The position numbers and the translations under genes were made by a program. A stretch of DNA of 64,000 bases, taken from Terriglobia bacterium. Lineage in GTDB: Bacteria > Acidobacteriota > Terriglobia > Bryobacterales > UBA6623. Under the pieces are notes generated by a model, which worked only from the letters and a program-made list of their open reading frames with translations, had not been told where the DNA came from and did not search any database. The DNA lies in assembly GCA_009838515.1 (NCBI GenBank), contig VXRL01000041.1:86571-150570 (forward strand). Reading direction: 5' to 3'. Below, piece after piece: positions 36,692 to 45,473 of the stretch (the first letter of the stretch is position 1; every line of letters starts with the position of its first letter).

Positions 36692-37705
36692 ATGTTGGTC
36701 GACAAGCATGGACGCGCCTTGGAAGATCTGCGGATTTCTGTCACGGACCGCTGCAACTTCCGATGCACCTATTGCATGCCGCTGGACCAGTACGACTGGA
36801 TCTCCCGCGATCAGATCCTCAGCTACGAAGAGATCGGACGCTTAGCGGGAGTCTTCGCCCGCTTGGGCGTGCGGAAGCTGCGCATCACCGGCGGAGAGCC
36901 GCTGCTGCGAGTGGACCTCGAAGACTTGGTGGAGATGCTGGCGCGCGTTGATGGCATCGAAGACATCTGCCTGACTACCAATGGATCGCTGCTCGCGGAC
37001 AAGGCCGAGCGGCTCAAGCGGGCCGGCCTGCATCGGCTTACGCTGAGCCTCGACTCTCTCGACTCCGCGACCTTCGCGCGCATGGCACAGCGGGGCGACC
37101 TAGCGGCCGTGCTGGCGGGTCTCTCCGCGGCTATCGAGACGGGCCTGACCCCGGTCAAGCTCAATGCGGTGATTGAGCGTGGCGTGAACGATCACGAAGT
37201 CTTGGACTTGGTCGATTACGCCAGGTCGCGCGGACTCGATCTGCGCTTCATCGAGTACATGGACGTCGGCAATGTCAACCAATGGACTTCCGACAAGCTC
37301 GTCAGCAAGGCCGAGATCTTGGAGCGCGTCGGGAAGCAGTACCCGTTCGAGCCTCTAAGCGGCCCGCGCGGCAGCGCCCCTTCGGAGCGGTATCGTTTCT
37401 TGGATGGCGGCGGAGTCTTCGGCGTGATCGCGTCTGTCACCGAGCCGTTCTGCGGTGCGTGCACGCGGGCGCGCCTGACGGCGGACGGGCGTTTGGTGAC
37501 CTGCCTGTTCTCTGCTGCCGGGCATGACTTGAAGTCGCTGCTGCGGTCCGGCTGCAGCGACGAGGAACTTAGCACAACCGTTCGAGCGATTTGGAGTCGC
37601 CGCACGGACCGCTATTCCGAAGAGCGCCTGGCGGCGATCTCATCGGATCAGGGATATAGGCCCGAGGCTGTTCGCAAGCTCGAAATGATCAGCCTCGGCG
37701 GGTAG
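36692..37705 (+). CDS. moaA: GTP 3',8-cyclase MoaA (molybdenum cofactor biosynthesis)
   Basis: 337 residues from ATG 36692; a longer upstream frame exists but lacks family sequence. Radical-SAM motif C21-NFR-C25-TY-C28; C-terminal cluster in CGACTRARLTADGRLVTC, and a final Leu-Gly-Gly that is functionally important in MoaA. It converts GTP to the cyclic pterin precursor with MoaC. moaC is not present here. It is divergent from the Fe-S carrier gene. Confidence 0.97.
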   Translation: MLVDKHGRALEDLRISVTDRCNFRCTYCMPLDQYDWISRDQILSYEEIGRLAGVFARLGVRKLRITGGEPLLRVDLEDLVEMLARVDGIEDICLTTNGSLLADKAERLKRAGLHRLTLSLDSLDSATFARMAQRGDLAAVLAGLSAAIETGLTPVKLNAVIERGVNDHEVLDLVDYARSRGLDLRFIEYMDVGNVNQWTSDKLVSKAEILERVGKQYPFEPLSGPRGSAPSERYRFLDGGGVFGVIASVTEPFCGACTRARLTADGRLVTCLFSAAGHDLKSLLRSGCSDEELSTTVRAIWSRRTDRYSEERLAAISSDQGYRPEAVRKLEMISLGG

Positions 37706-37753
37706 CGGTCCCCACAAGCCAAGCGTGCGTATCGGCGCCGAGCCGTAAGACGC

Positions 37754-38728
37754 CTACGCGTCCACGTGGCAATGGAAGCGGTGGTCCATCGCCTGCTTGT
37801 TCGCGTCGGCCAGCTCCTCGGAGAAGCGGTCCATATCCGCCGGGGCCATCGGTTCGAAGCTCGCAGCGTAGCCGACATCCTCTCGCAGGTATTCCAGCGT
37901 GGGCATGCCCACGACTGCTGATGTGATAGGCAGGGAAAGGGCGTACTGCAGCAGGCGGCCGACGCCGGACTTGCCATGACCGTTGCCTACCAACGCTTCT
38001 TGGCCGGTAACTTTCATGGCTAGGACGCCCATTTGCTTGCGCAACGCGACCGGAAGCGCCACTGCCTCGAAGCTGTCTGCCGGCAGATGGTCCACAGGGT
38101 TCCGGGCGTTCTCGCTGCGCCCCTGCTTCGCGGCGTTTAGTGCCATCTGGACGCAGTCAAAGTCATGCCGTTCCAGCGCCGTGGCCAGCACGTCCGGATA
38201 GCTGTGGCTGGTGATGCCGGCGAAGCGGCACACCTTCTGGTCCCGCAGCTCCATCAATGCCCTCAGCGATCCGGCCTCGATCGCGGCCAGATCCTCTTGG
38301 CCGCGCAGGCTGTGAATATGGACGAGGTCGATCTGGTCCGTTTGCAGGCGCTTCAGGCTTTCCTCGGTTCGGCGCATCGCCTGGTCGTAGTCGCGGAGCC
38401 CGATCTTCGTCGCAAGGAACACCTCATTGCGACGCTGGGCCATTACCTTGCCCACCCAGAGCTCGCTGTTGCCTCCGCCATACGATTGTGCCGTGTCCAG
38501 GTACGTCACACCCAAGTCGAGCGCGAGATTGAGCGCCTCGACGGCTTTGTCCTCCTCTTCGTACATCGCGAGTCGGCTGCCGCAGCCCATGGCCAGGATC
38601 GAGGGCGTAGCGCCCGTGCGCCCGAGGGGTCTCGAGAGCAGTGTCCCCTTGCCGTGCGCGGCTTGGCCGGCAGCTGCGATCGCCGCGGCACCTCCCAGAA
38701 AGTGGCGTCGAGTCAGGTCGAGTGGCAT
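37754..38728 (-). CDS. Aldo/keto reductase, Tat-exported
   Basis: 324 residues. A twin-arginine leader (RRHFLGGAAAIAAAGQAAHG) precedes the AKR barrel: PLGRTGATPSILAMGCG, LDTAQSYGGGNSELWVGK with the catalytic Tyr, lysine in FLATKIGLR, and a VHIHSLRG His. NADPH-dependent reductases of this type are usually cytoplasmic, so export through Tat is notable but common in Acidobacteriota. It is divergent from the sugar-acid dehydratase at 38853, possibly sharing control with it. Confidence 0.9.
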   Translation of the reverse strand: MPLDLTRRHFLGGAAAIAAAGQAAHGKGTLLSRPLGRTGATPSILAMGCGSRLAMYEEEDKAVEALNLALDLGVTYLDTAQSYGGGNSELWVGKVMAQRRNEVFLATKIGLRDYDQAMRRTEESLKRLQTDQIDLVHIHSLRGQEDLAAIEAGSLRALMELRDQKVCRFAGITSHSYPDVLATALERHDFDCVQMALNAAKQGRSENARNPVDHLPADSFEAVALPVALRKQMGVLAMKVTGQEALVGNGHGKSGVGRLLQYALSLPITSAVVGMPTLEYLREDVGYAASFEPMAPADMDRFSEELADANKQAMDHRFHCHVDA

Positions 38729-38852
38729 TGCGTAGCCTCCGTTTTCGCAACCACTATAGTCAGCATCGCGGCATCTCGCAATCTCGTCCCCGGAGAATGT
38801 TGTATCGGGACCGTCGGTGGCCCAACCAAGGTGCGCCTATAATGTCTCGCAC

Positions 38853-40580
38853 ATGTCCGACGATTCTTCGAAACTGCGCTCGCAAGAGTGGTTTGGCCGC
38901 AAGGACAAGCTGGGGTTCCTGCATCGCTCCTGGCTGCGCTCGGAAGGCTTTCCCGGAAGTGTCTTCTCGGGCAAGCCCGTGATCGGGATCTGCAACTCTT
39001 GGTCCGAGCTGACCAACTGCAACGCCCACCTGCGCCAGGTGGCCGAAGCCGTCAAGCGGGGAGTGTGGTCGGCGGGCGGGTTCCCGCTCGAGTTCCCGAC
39101 GATCTCGCTCGGAGAGCCATTCATGCGCCCGTCCAGCATGATGTTCCGCAATTTGATGGCGATGGATGTGGAAGAGTCGATCCGTGCTAACCCCATGGAC
39201 GGCGTCGTTCTGCTCTGCGGCTGCGACAAGACCACGCCCGCGCAGTTGATGGGTGCCGCGAGCGCCAACTTGCCTTCGATTTTCGTGACCGGCGGCCCGA
39301 TGCTCAAGGGCATTTGGCGCGACAAGGAGATCGGTTCCGGCACCGATGTCTGGCACTACTGGGACGAGCTGCGCGCCGGGCGCATCAGCGAAGAGGATTG
39401 GTGCGAGATGGAATGCGCCATGTCGCGCTCGTCGGGGCACTGCATGGTCATGGGCACGGCTTCGACCATGACCAGCCTGACCGAAGCGCTCGGGATGACG
39501 CTGACGGGCTGCGCGAACATCCCTGCCGCGGATTCGCGCCGCTTCGAGATCGCTCACCGCAGCGGGGAGCGCATTGTCGAAATGGTGCGCGAGGATCTCC
39601 GCCCGTCGAAGATCATCACCCGCGAGGCGCTGGAGAACGCCGTGCGCGTGGACATGGCGATCGGAGGCTCCACGAACGCGATCATTCACCTCAAGGCGCT
39701 GGCAGGCCGCTTGGGGATCGATTTTCCGTTGGAGCGCTTCGACGAGCTCTCTCGCGAGACGGCGGTGGTCGCCAACATTCAGCCCTCCGGCAAGCACCTC
39801 ATGGAGGACATGTTCTACGCCGGGGGGATCCCGGTCGTGATGAGTGACCTGCTCGATCAGCTGCACGGCCATTGCCTGACCGTGACGGGCCAGACCGTGG
39901 CCGAGAACGTCAGCGGAACCGCCTGCCACAACCGCAAGGTGATCCTGCCTAGGGAGCAGGCCCTGCAGCCCGAGGGCGGGACCATCATCCTCAAAGGCAA
40001 CCTTTGCCCGCGCGGTGCAGTGCTCAAGACGAGCGCGGCATCTCCGAAGCTGTTGCAGCACACGGGCAGGGCGCTGGTGTTCGAAGACCACGCGGACTTC
40101 ATGGAGCGAATCGACTCTCCGGATCTCGACGTGGATGCCAATACCGTCCTCGTGCTCAAGAACGCCGGCCCAATCGGAGGGCCGGGCATGCCCGAATACG
40201 GGAACCTGTCGATTCCTGCCAAGTTGCTCAAGCAAGGAGTCAGCGACATGGTCCGCATCTCGGACGCGCGCATGAGCGGTACCAGCTACGGCACAGTCGT
40301 GCTCCACATCGCTCCCGAGTCAGCTGTCGGAGGACCCTTGTCTCTCGTGCGCACCGGCGACGAAATACGCTTGGACGCGGCCGGCCGCCGGCTTGACCTG
40401 CTGATCGACGACGAGGAAATGCAGCGGCGCAAGGGTGCTTGGATAGCCCGCGAGCAGCACTACGACCGAGGCTACGGGAAACTCTTCCTCGAATCCGTCT
40501 TGCAGGCGGACGAGGGCTGCGACTTCTCGTTCTTGCGCGGGACTGGCCGGGCTGAACGCACGCTCCCGCTAGCGTTCTGA
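38853..40580 (+). CDS. AraD-type sugar-acid dehydratase (IlvD/Edd family)
   Basis: 575 residues from ATG 38853 (36 bases inside the maximal open frame), matching the roughly 579 residues of L-arabonate dehydratase. Iron-sulfur cysteines and lysine: GICNSWSELTNC, LLCGCDKTTPAQLMG and GTASTMTSL. It ends CDFSFLRGTGRAERTLPLAF. The longer C-terminal part separates it from biosynthetic dihydroxyacid dehydratase. It dehydrates aldonic acids such as arabonate or xylonate. Divergent from an aldo/keto reductase. A diverged copy of its last ~47 bases lies beyond the toxin-antitoxin pair. Confidence 0.9.
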   Translation: MSDDSSKLRSQEWFGRKDKLGFLHRSWLRSEGFPGSVFSGKPVIGICNSWSELTNCNAHLRQVAEAVKRGVWSAGGFPLEFPTISLGEPFMRPSSMMFRNLMAMDVEESIRANPMDGVVLLCGCDKTTPAQLMGAASANLPSIFVTGGPMLKGIWRDKEIGSGTDVWHYWDELRAGRISEEDWCEMECAMSRSSGHCMVMGTASTMTSLTEALGMTLTGCANIPAADSRRFEIAHRSGERIVEMVREDLRPSKIITREALENAVRVDMAIGGSTNAIIHLKALAGRLGIDFPLERFDELSRETAVVANIQPSGKHLMEDMFYAGGIPVVMSDLLDQLHGHCLTVTGQTVAENVSGTACHNRKVILPREQALQPEGGTIILKGNLCPRGAVLKTSAASPKLLQHTGRALVFEDHADFMERIDSPDLDVDANTVLVLKNAGPIGGPGMPEYGNLSIPAKLLKQGVSDMVRISDARMSGTSYGTVVLHIAPESAVGGPLSLVRTGDEIRLDAAGRRLDLLIDDEEMQRRKGAWIAREQHYDRGYGKLFLESVLQADEGCDFSFLRGTGRAERTLPLAF

Positions 40581-40699
40581 GGCTGTCGGCCAGAGCCGGC
40601 AGAAGTGCTCGGGTCCGCTTGAGCCTTCGAAGCGGTCGTCGCTGGAAGCCAGGCAAGGAGAGCCTCGACTCCGGCGGCAGCCCTACGGATCAAATGTGA

Positions 40700-40735
40700 T
40701 GTCAAATTGCATTCTGTGATGCTATAATGCATGCA
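40700..40735 (+). promoter_or_regulatory. Promoter/operator region of the toxin-antitoxin pair
   Basis: A perfect TATAAT at 40723-40728 lies only 6 bases before the antitoxin ATG (40735), so transcription would begin at or next to the start codon (leaderless). A -35 match at a 17-base spacing is weak (TGTCAA, 40700-40705). Inverted and palindromic sequences, GCATTCTGTGATGC and ATGCATGCAT, overlap the -10 and start, as expected for autoregulation by a ribbon-helix-helix antitoxin. Confidence 0.55.
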
Positions 40736-40971
40736 TGTCGGTTCAAATCACGATCAGAAACGTTCCCGCAGACGTCCGGGATGCGCTCAAGTCGAAAGCT
40801 GCCGCCGGGGGCAGGTCGATGCAAGCCTACCTTCTGCGCGAGTTGAAACGAATGGCGGAGATGCCCACCAACGCGGAACTGATGCGCGAAGTCGAAGAGC
40901 GCCTGAGGGCTTCCGGTACGAACGTGCCAATTAGCGAGATTCTGCGGGCTCGCGACAAGGATCGAATGTGA
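40735..40971 (+). CDS. FitA/VapB-type ribbon-helix-helix antitoxin
   Basis: 78 residues. N-terminal RHH DNA-binding motif SVQITIRNVPADVRDALKSKAAAGGRSMQAYL (FitA/StbC type), then a toxin-binding tail with several acidic and basic residues. It binds and neutralises the PIN-domain toxin and normally represses its own promoter. Its stop overlaps the toxin's GTG start (ATGTGA), which keeps the two products balanced. The base composition is slightly lower in GC than that of neighbours, hinting at acquisition. Confidence 0.9.
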   Translation: MSVQITIRNVPADVRDALKSKAAAGGRSMQAYLLRELKRMAEMPTNAELMREVEERLRASGTNVPISEILRARDKDRM

Positions 40972-41417
40972 GAGCCGTCGTCGATTCCTCAGTCCTAGTA
41001 GCTAGCCTCGTGACCGTCGAAAGAGAGGCACAGTGGGCAAGGTCCGTTGTCGCTGGACACCAGATGGCCGCACCAGAGCATGCGTTGGTCGAGGCCTCCA
41101 ACGTCCTCCGCCGGATGGAGCTAGCGGGCACGATCTCACGCCTTGAAGCAACGTCCGATTTCAACACGCTATCGCGCATGAAGCTGGAACTCTTTCCATT
41201 CGCGCCGTTCGCAAAGCGAGTTTGGGAATTACGAGGGAATCTGACGTGTTACGACGCTTGGTTCGCGGCTCTCGCTGAAGGCCTCGGTTGCCCTCTCTTC
41301 ACCCTCGACGCGAGGCTGGCGCGCGCACGCGGGCCGTCGTGCGAAATCATCACACCGCCATCGGCTGCACCCGGGCTTCCGGCGCATCAATTCACGACTG
41401 GATCGAACGCGAAGTAG
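40968..41417 (+). CDS. PIN-domain RNase toxin (VapC/FitB family)
   Basis: 149 residues from GTG 40968. Acidic catalytic residues of the PIN fold: Asp6 (VVDSSVL), Glu42 (ALVEASN), Asp96 (CYDAWFAAL) and Asp114 (TLDARLA), all present, so it looks functional. Family members cleave RNA, often tRNA, when released from the antitoxin. It overlaps the antitoxin gene. The two-gene cassette is flanked by the dehydratase gene and a diverged fragment of it. Confidence 0.92.
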   Translation: MRAVVDSSVLVASLVTVEREAQWARSVVAGHQMAAPEHALVEASNVLRRMELAGTISRLEATSDFNTLSRMKLELFPFAPFAKRVWELRGNLTCYDAWFAALAEGLGCPLFTLDARLARARGPSCEIITPPSAAPGLPAHQFTTGSNAK

Positions 41418-41780
41418 TTGACTCCAGCCAGCATTGCTGCGCGAGCGCTCGTTTTCCTTCGGAGTGGGTGTTTGGTTTCGCCGCAATCCGCGGGCTTTGA
41501 CTTCTCATTCTTGCGCAGGACCGGACGGGCCGAGCGCATGTTCCCCCGGTGTGCTGACGCCGCCGTCGAACGACCGCTGCCGAGCGGGGCGCACCTTCAT
41601 CGCGGCCCAACCGCCCGAAGTCCATTCGAAAACTTCGAAAAGTGCCGAACGTTCCAAGTCAGCAAGGTTGATGCGGCGGCTTTCTCGGCGCAGCTTGCTA
41701 TGACCGCGTCGTAACACTGGCCTCCTGCCACGCCGAGTCTAGCTAGTGCTCTTACGATTGGGTGCGATACTCGCGTGTCT
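41418..41780. other. Non-coding stretch after the toxin gene
   Basis: Between the toxin stop and the membrane-protein gene I see no gene with codon support. The only recognisable item is the diverged dehydratase tail at 41499-41545. The remainder is low-information sequence with short, unconserved frames on both strands. Confidence 0.6.
41499..41545 (+). pseudogene. Fragment homologous to the 3' end of the AraD-type dehydratase gene
   Basis: 47 bases align without gaps to 40521-40567 with 8 differences (about 83%), and the reading frame gives DFSFLRRTGRAERMFP against DFSFLRGTGRAERTLP. Most differences are third-position. The toxin-antitoxin pair lies between the two copies. Either a second, paralogous dehydratase once stood here and was lost, or the cassette was inserted with a duplicated or recombined end. 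Confidence 0.65.
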
Positions 41781-42266
41781 TCACGACTCCGACCGGGATC
41801 CCAACAACAGCCAGAGTCGGCGCCCGAGAACCGGAACGCCGACGATCAAAAGGTATGGGATCGTGGCCCAGAGCACGACTAGCGGCGGTCCGAGTAGCCC
41901 GCCCGCCAAACTGGCGAGCAGGGCGATTGGTGTGGCCGCCACGGTCAGACCGATCAGGCAGACCCTCCAGCGGCCCTGCGTCCCGCGCAGCAGCCTGCGA
42001 ACAAGCAGTGCGGCTAGCAGGCCCGCTAGAAAAAACAGGATGAGCCCCGACAGCATTCCAACGATCCACCCCCCCGGGGGGCGTCCGGGGTTGAGGTTGT
42101 CGCTGAATCCGAACCGAACGACCAGCAACCCGACTTGTAGCGCGCAAAACCCGAAACCGGCAAGCATCGGCATCTTCCAGTAGCGCCAGCTCTTGACAGA
42201 ACTCGGCGCTTGGGGCGGAGGAGCCACCGCATCGGGCTCCGGAGCGAGAGGCACGCCAGCAATCAT
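41781..42266 (-). CDS. Small integral membrane protein of unknown function
   Basis: 161 residues with about four hydrophobic segments (around residues 33-53, 66-90, 100-122, 125-148) after a proline-rich cytoplasmic start (PEPDAVAPPPQAPSS). No catalytic or transport motif. Its ATG overlaps the stop of the acyl-CoA dehydrogenase gene as ATGA, so the two are co-translated. I do not recognise the family. Confidence 0.75.
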   Translation of the reverse strand: MIAGVPLAPEPDAVAPPPQAPSSVKSWRYWKMPMLAGFGFCALQVGLLVVRFGFSDNLNPGRPPGGWIVGMLSGLILFFLAGLLAALLVRRLLRGTQGRWRVCLIGLTVAATPIALLASLAGGLLGPPLVVLWATIPYLLIVGVPVLGRRLWLLLGSRSES

Positions 42267-43405
42267 ACGTCAATCAGTTGCTTTGCAATTGTCTGCAACT
42301 GCATGTTCGAGGTGCCTTCGTAGATGGTGCCGATCTTGGCGTCGCGATAGAGTTTCGCCACCGGATAGTCTGAGGTGAAGCCCACGCCGCCGAAGAGGTC
42401 CACGCACTTGGCTGTCACTCGCACTGCCATCTCCGAGGAGTAGTATTTGGCCATTGCGGCAGACGGCAGGAATTCCTGGCGCTCGTCCTTCAGGCGTGCC
42501 GCGTTCCACACCAGCAGCCGAGCTGCCTCAATCTGGGTAGCGATGTCCGCCACCTCGAACTGCACCCCTTGGAACGACGCCAAGCGCTGGCCGAATTGCT
42601 CGCGCTGCTGGACGTATCCCAGAGCGTGCCCGAACGCGCCTTCGGCTACGCCCAGCATTTGGGCTCCAATTGCGATGCGACCTTCGTTGAGCGTCTCGAT
42701 AGCGATCTTGTATCCCCGGCCGACCTCACCCACCACGTTCTCCGAAGGCACGAAGCAATCGTCGAAGAGCAGCTCGCAGGTCGACGAGGCGCGAATGCCG
42801 AGCTTGTCCTCCTTCTTGCCGACGGCGAATCCGGGGGCGTCCTTTTCGACAAGAAACGCCGTGATGCCCCGATGTCCTTTGGGTGGATCGGCGTTGGCGA
42901 ACACCAAGAACAGGCCAGCCTCCCGCGCGTTTGTGATCCAGAGCTTGCGGCCGTTGATGACGAATCCGCCGTCGACGCGGTCGGCCCGTGTCTTCATCGC
43001 GAAGGCATCGCTGCCAGACCCGGCTTCGGACAGTGCGTAGCTGCAGACCGTGTCGCGGCTGAGGCGGGGCAGGTAGCGTTGCTTCTGTCCCTCGCTGGCC
43101 CAGCGCAGCAGGGCGTTGGCGACGAGCGTGTTCTGCACGTCCACCACGACCGATACCGACGGGTCCACCCGGGACAGGGCCTGGATGGCGAGAACCGCGT
43201 CGAAGAACGTTCCCCCCTGGCCGCCGTAAGCCTCGGGCACCTCGATGCCCATCAGCCCGAAACCGAACAGTTGTTCGATGACGTCGGGGCGCAACTCACA
43301 GGCATCGTCCATGGCGCGGACGTGCGGGCCGATTTCCTGCTGGGCGAATGCGTAGACAGAATCGAAGAACAGGGACTCTTCTTCGCTGAGGATCGAAAGG
43401 GCCAT
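42263..43405 (-). CDS. Acyl-CoA dehydrogenase
   Basis: 380 residues, standard length. Landmarks: GLMGIEVPEAYGGQGG, CSYALSEAGSGSDAFAMKT (FAD/substrate region), GRKLWITNA, and the catalytic glutamate in DAKIGTIYEGTSNMQL. It catalyses FAD-dependent alpha,beta-dehydrogenation in fatty-acid or branched-chain acyl-CoA breakdown; chain length cannot be assigned. The electron-transfer flavoprotein is not nearby. It is the first gene of a two-gene unit with the membrane protein. Confidence 0.95.
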   Translation of the reverse strand: MALSILSEEESLFFDSVYAFAQQEIGPHVRAMDDACELRPDVIEQLFGFGLMGIEVPEAYGGQGGTFFDAVLAIQALSRVDPSVSVVVDVQNTLVANALLRWASEGQKQRYLPRLSRDTVCSYALSEAGSGSDAFAMKTRADRVDGGFVINGRKLWITNAREAGLFLVFANADPPKGHRGITAFLVEKDAPGFAVGKKEDKLGIRASSTCELLFDDCFVPSENVVGEVGRGYKIAIETLNEGRIAIGAQMLGVAEGAFGHALGYVQQREQFGQRLASFQGVQFEVADIATQIEAARLLVWNAARLKDERQEFLPSAAMAKYYSSEMAVRVTAKCVDLFGGVGFTSDYPVAKLYRDAKIGTIYEGTSNMQLQTIAKQLIDV

Positions 43406-43451
43406 GCGGGGGTGGGCTGGGAATCCGTTCGGGTAGCAGACGGCCGGCCGA

Positions 43452-44171
43452 TCAGGCGTCAGAGCCCTCTTCAGGCCGGTAGATGATTAGCCCGCAGCTC
43501 TCGCAAGTAAGGATGCCCTGTGTGAGCTGTCCCAAGTCTTGGAGGAGCTTTGGCCTAAGCCGGATATGGCACGCGGCGCAGTTCTCTCCGTCGACGGCGG
43601 TGATGGCAACTCCGTGTGTCCTGCGGATTCGCTCGTAGGCGCGAAGAGTTGGCGGGCTGATCTTGGCGCTCAAGTCGCGCCGGCTGGCCAGCCCTTGCTC
43701 GCGCTCCCTTCGGTCGGCCTCGATCCGCGCCTTGGCCCGGCGCACGTCCTCGGCAACCTTCGCGCTCTCCGACTTCAGGCTGGCTTCCGCAGACGAGACG
43801 TCCGCTTCGAGCTTTTCGGCCTCCTCCATCTTTCCGAGGATGGCCTCTTCGTGCACGTCAATGGCGTCCTTGCAGAACTGGATTTCGTGCTGAAACGCCC
43901 GAAACTGCTCGTTCGTCCGCGCGCCGTTCATCTGATCCTGCAGTCTGGAGATCTTCTGCTTCTCGTCGTCGACCTGGCGCTCGAGCTGCCGGTGGTCCTT
44001 CTTGTTCTGCTCGAGTGTGGCCTTGGTGTCGGCCAATGCCTGCTTGTGCGAGGCCAAGCGCGCTTCTACCGCCGCGATGCGTTTAGGCAGGCCGTCAATC
44101 TCACGGGTGAGAGCTTGGATTCGCAGATCCATGCCCTGAATCTGCAGCGCTAGGGAAAGATCTGTGTGCAA
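43452..44171 (-). CDS. Coiled-coil protein with C-terminal C4 zinc ribbon (zf-RING_7 family)
   Basis: About 239 residues if the TTG at 44171 (LHTDLSLALQIQGMD...) is the start. The frame is open further, to 44273, but that part is not family-like. A long coiled coil (about 10-175) is followed by a zinc ribbon with two pairs, CAACHIRLRP and CESCGLIIY. This DUF-type family, like CdsZ/CT398-type proteins, is widespread and sometimes placed in nucleic-acid or secretion contexts, but function is not established here. Divergently placed from nothing; same strand as the acyl-CoA dehydrogenase. Confidence 0.85.
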   Translation of the reverse strand: MHTDLSLALQIQGMDLRIQALTREIDGLPKRIAAVEARLASHKQALADTKATLEQNKKDHRQLERQVDDEKQKISRLQDQMNGARTNEQFRAFQHEIQFCKDAIDVHEEAILGKMEEAEKLEADVSSAEASLKSESAKVAEDVRRAKARIEADRREREQGLASRRDLSAKISPPTLRAYERIRRTHGVAITAVDGENCAACHIRLRPKLLQDLGQLTQGILTCESCGLIIYRPEEGSDA

Positions 44172-44277
44172 TGCCGCAAGGCCCCTCTGGGCTGATTCTA
44201 TCACGCTCGCCGCCGCCTCCGGCCGCTGCCAGCGGATGCTTCCTTGGTGGGCCGTAACTGGCCCGAACGACAACCCG

Positions 44278-45228
44278 CTAGTGCGGGCCGATGCCGGCGA
44301 ACGGTATCGCTCCCGGTACGGTCTCGACCTCTAGCGGCAGGGTGCCGACGGCCTCGCCGTCGACTTGGATGGACACTTCTTCGTCCGACTCCGCGACGAT
44401 GCGGCGCGCTCTGAAGAAATCGCACTTGGGATGCGAGTAGATCCTGCCGGAATACAGGTACGGCATCGCCGCGAGGAACTCGAAGAACCCGGCCTTCCTG
44501 ATGACCGAGACATCCACCGAACCCGAATCGAGCCTTGCCCTCGGGCACACTTGCATGCCGCCGCCTTGAGACTGTCCGTTCCCTAGGGCGACCTCCATGA
44601 CCGACGTCTCCAGTGCCGTATCCTCGTCAAAGGCTAGTCGTACCGACCGGGCGCGGTAGGTGAGGAACGAGACGGCGGTCGCCCAGAAAAAGGCGCCCGT
44701 GCCGGAATATCGGGTCAGGAAATTGTTCTTGGCCGAGATGGCGACCTCGCCGCCCAGGCCGAAGCCTGCGCCGTTGACGAAGTAGCGCTCGAGCGGCTTG
44801 CCGTCGTAGGAGTGGAAGCGGGCCAAGCACACATCGATACGGCGGAGTTCCTGCTCTGCGATTGCCCTGATCACTTCATCCGGAGCATCAGGGAGAGCAG
44901 CGGATCTTCTGAAGTCTCCGCCGGTTCCGAGCGGCAGCAAGGCTGCGGCGGCCTGCTCTGACACTGCCTTTCCGTTGGCCCAGAAGCCGTTCACGACCTC
45001 GTTCAGCGTGCCGTCGCCGCCGATGGCGACGACTAGGTCCGCGCCGCTCTCGATCGCGTTGCGAGCCAGCTCAGTGGCGTGGCCGGGCGCCTCGGTGAAC
45101 AGCGCCTCGACAGGTCCGAGACGCCCCTCGAGGAGCGGCTGGAGCCGGGGCCACGTTCGCAGCGATCTGCCGCTGCCCGCCTTGGGATTGAGGATCACGC
45201 AGGGCTGGTGGAACCGCCGCGTGTCCAT
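44278..45228 (-). CDS. Diacylglycerol-kinase-family lipid kinase (DagK/YegS type)
   Basis: 316 residues. N-terminal VILNPKAGSGR and GGDGTLNEVVNGF, the diglyceride/sphingosine kinase catalytic signature, with the C-terminal beta domain PLEVETVPGAIPFAG typical of YegS-like enzymes. Probably phosphorylates diacylglycerol or a related lipid at the inner membrane. Located 8 bases after a 71-residue zinc-like protein's stop on the same strand and just upstream of the coiled-coil gene. Substrate unproven. Confidence 0.93.
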   Translation of the reverse strand: MDTRRFHQPCVILNPKAGSGRSLRTWPRLQPLLEGRLGPVEALFTEAPGHATELARNAIESGADLVVAIGGDGTLNEVVNGFWANGKAVSEQAAAALLPLGTGGDFRRSAALPDAPDEVIRAIAEQELRRIDVCLARFHSYDGKPLERYFVNGAGFGLGGEVAISAKNNFLTRYSGTGAFFWATAVSFLTYRARSVRLAFDEDTALETSVMEVALGNGQSQGGGMQVCPRARLDSGSVDVSVIRKAGFFEFLAAMPYLYSGRIYSHPKCDFFRARRIVAESDEEVSIQVDGEAVGTLPLEVETVPGAIPFAGIGPH

Positions 45229-45236
45229 CCGCCCGC

Positions 45237-45452
45237 TCAGTCCTGGGCGGTCCAGCCCGGCCGGCCCCCGCAGCGGTGGCAGCGGACCTTGCCGAAGATT
45301 TCGTCCCAGTTCCCGTCCGCGGCCACAAAGTCCAAGACGCAGCGCAGCGCCTTGTCGCGGCTGGGCAGGTCGTACTGGCTTGCAGCTTGGTCCAGCATTG
45401 CGACCAAGTCCTGCTGTAGTTCGAATGTTGTGGCGTTCTTGATGCCTGCCAT
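45237..45452 (-). CDS. Small conserved-looking protein with a C-terminal CxxC motif
   Basis: 71 residues, starting MAGIKNATTFELQQ with amphipathic helices and ending KVRCHRCGGRPGWTAQD, in which C-x-x-C could bind zinc or be redox active. There is a ribbon-helix-helix-like tone to the first part (SRDKALRCVLDFV). It sits between the epimerase and lipid-kinase genes on one strand, with gaps of about 21 and 8 bases, so it is likely translated. I do not recognise the family. Confidence 0.6.
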   Translation of the reverse strand: MAGIKNATTFELQQDLVAMLDQAASQYDLPSRDKALRCVLDFVAADGNWDEIFGKVRCHRCGGRPGWTAQD

Positions 45453-45473
45453 GTCGGTTCTTTCAATCCTCCT

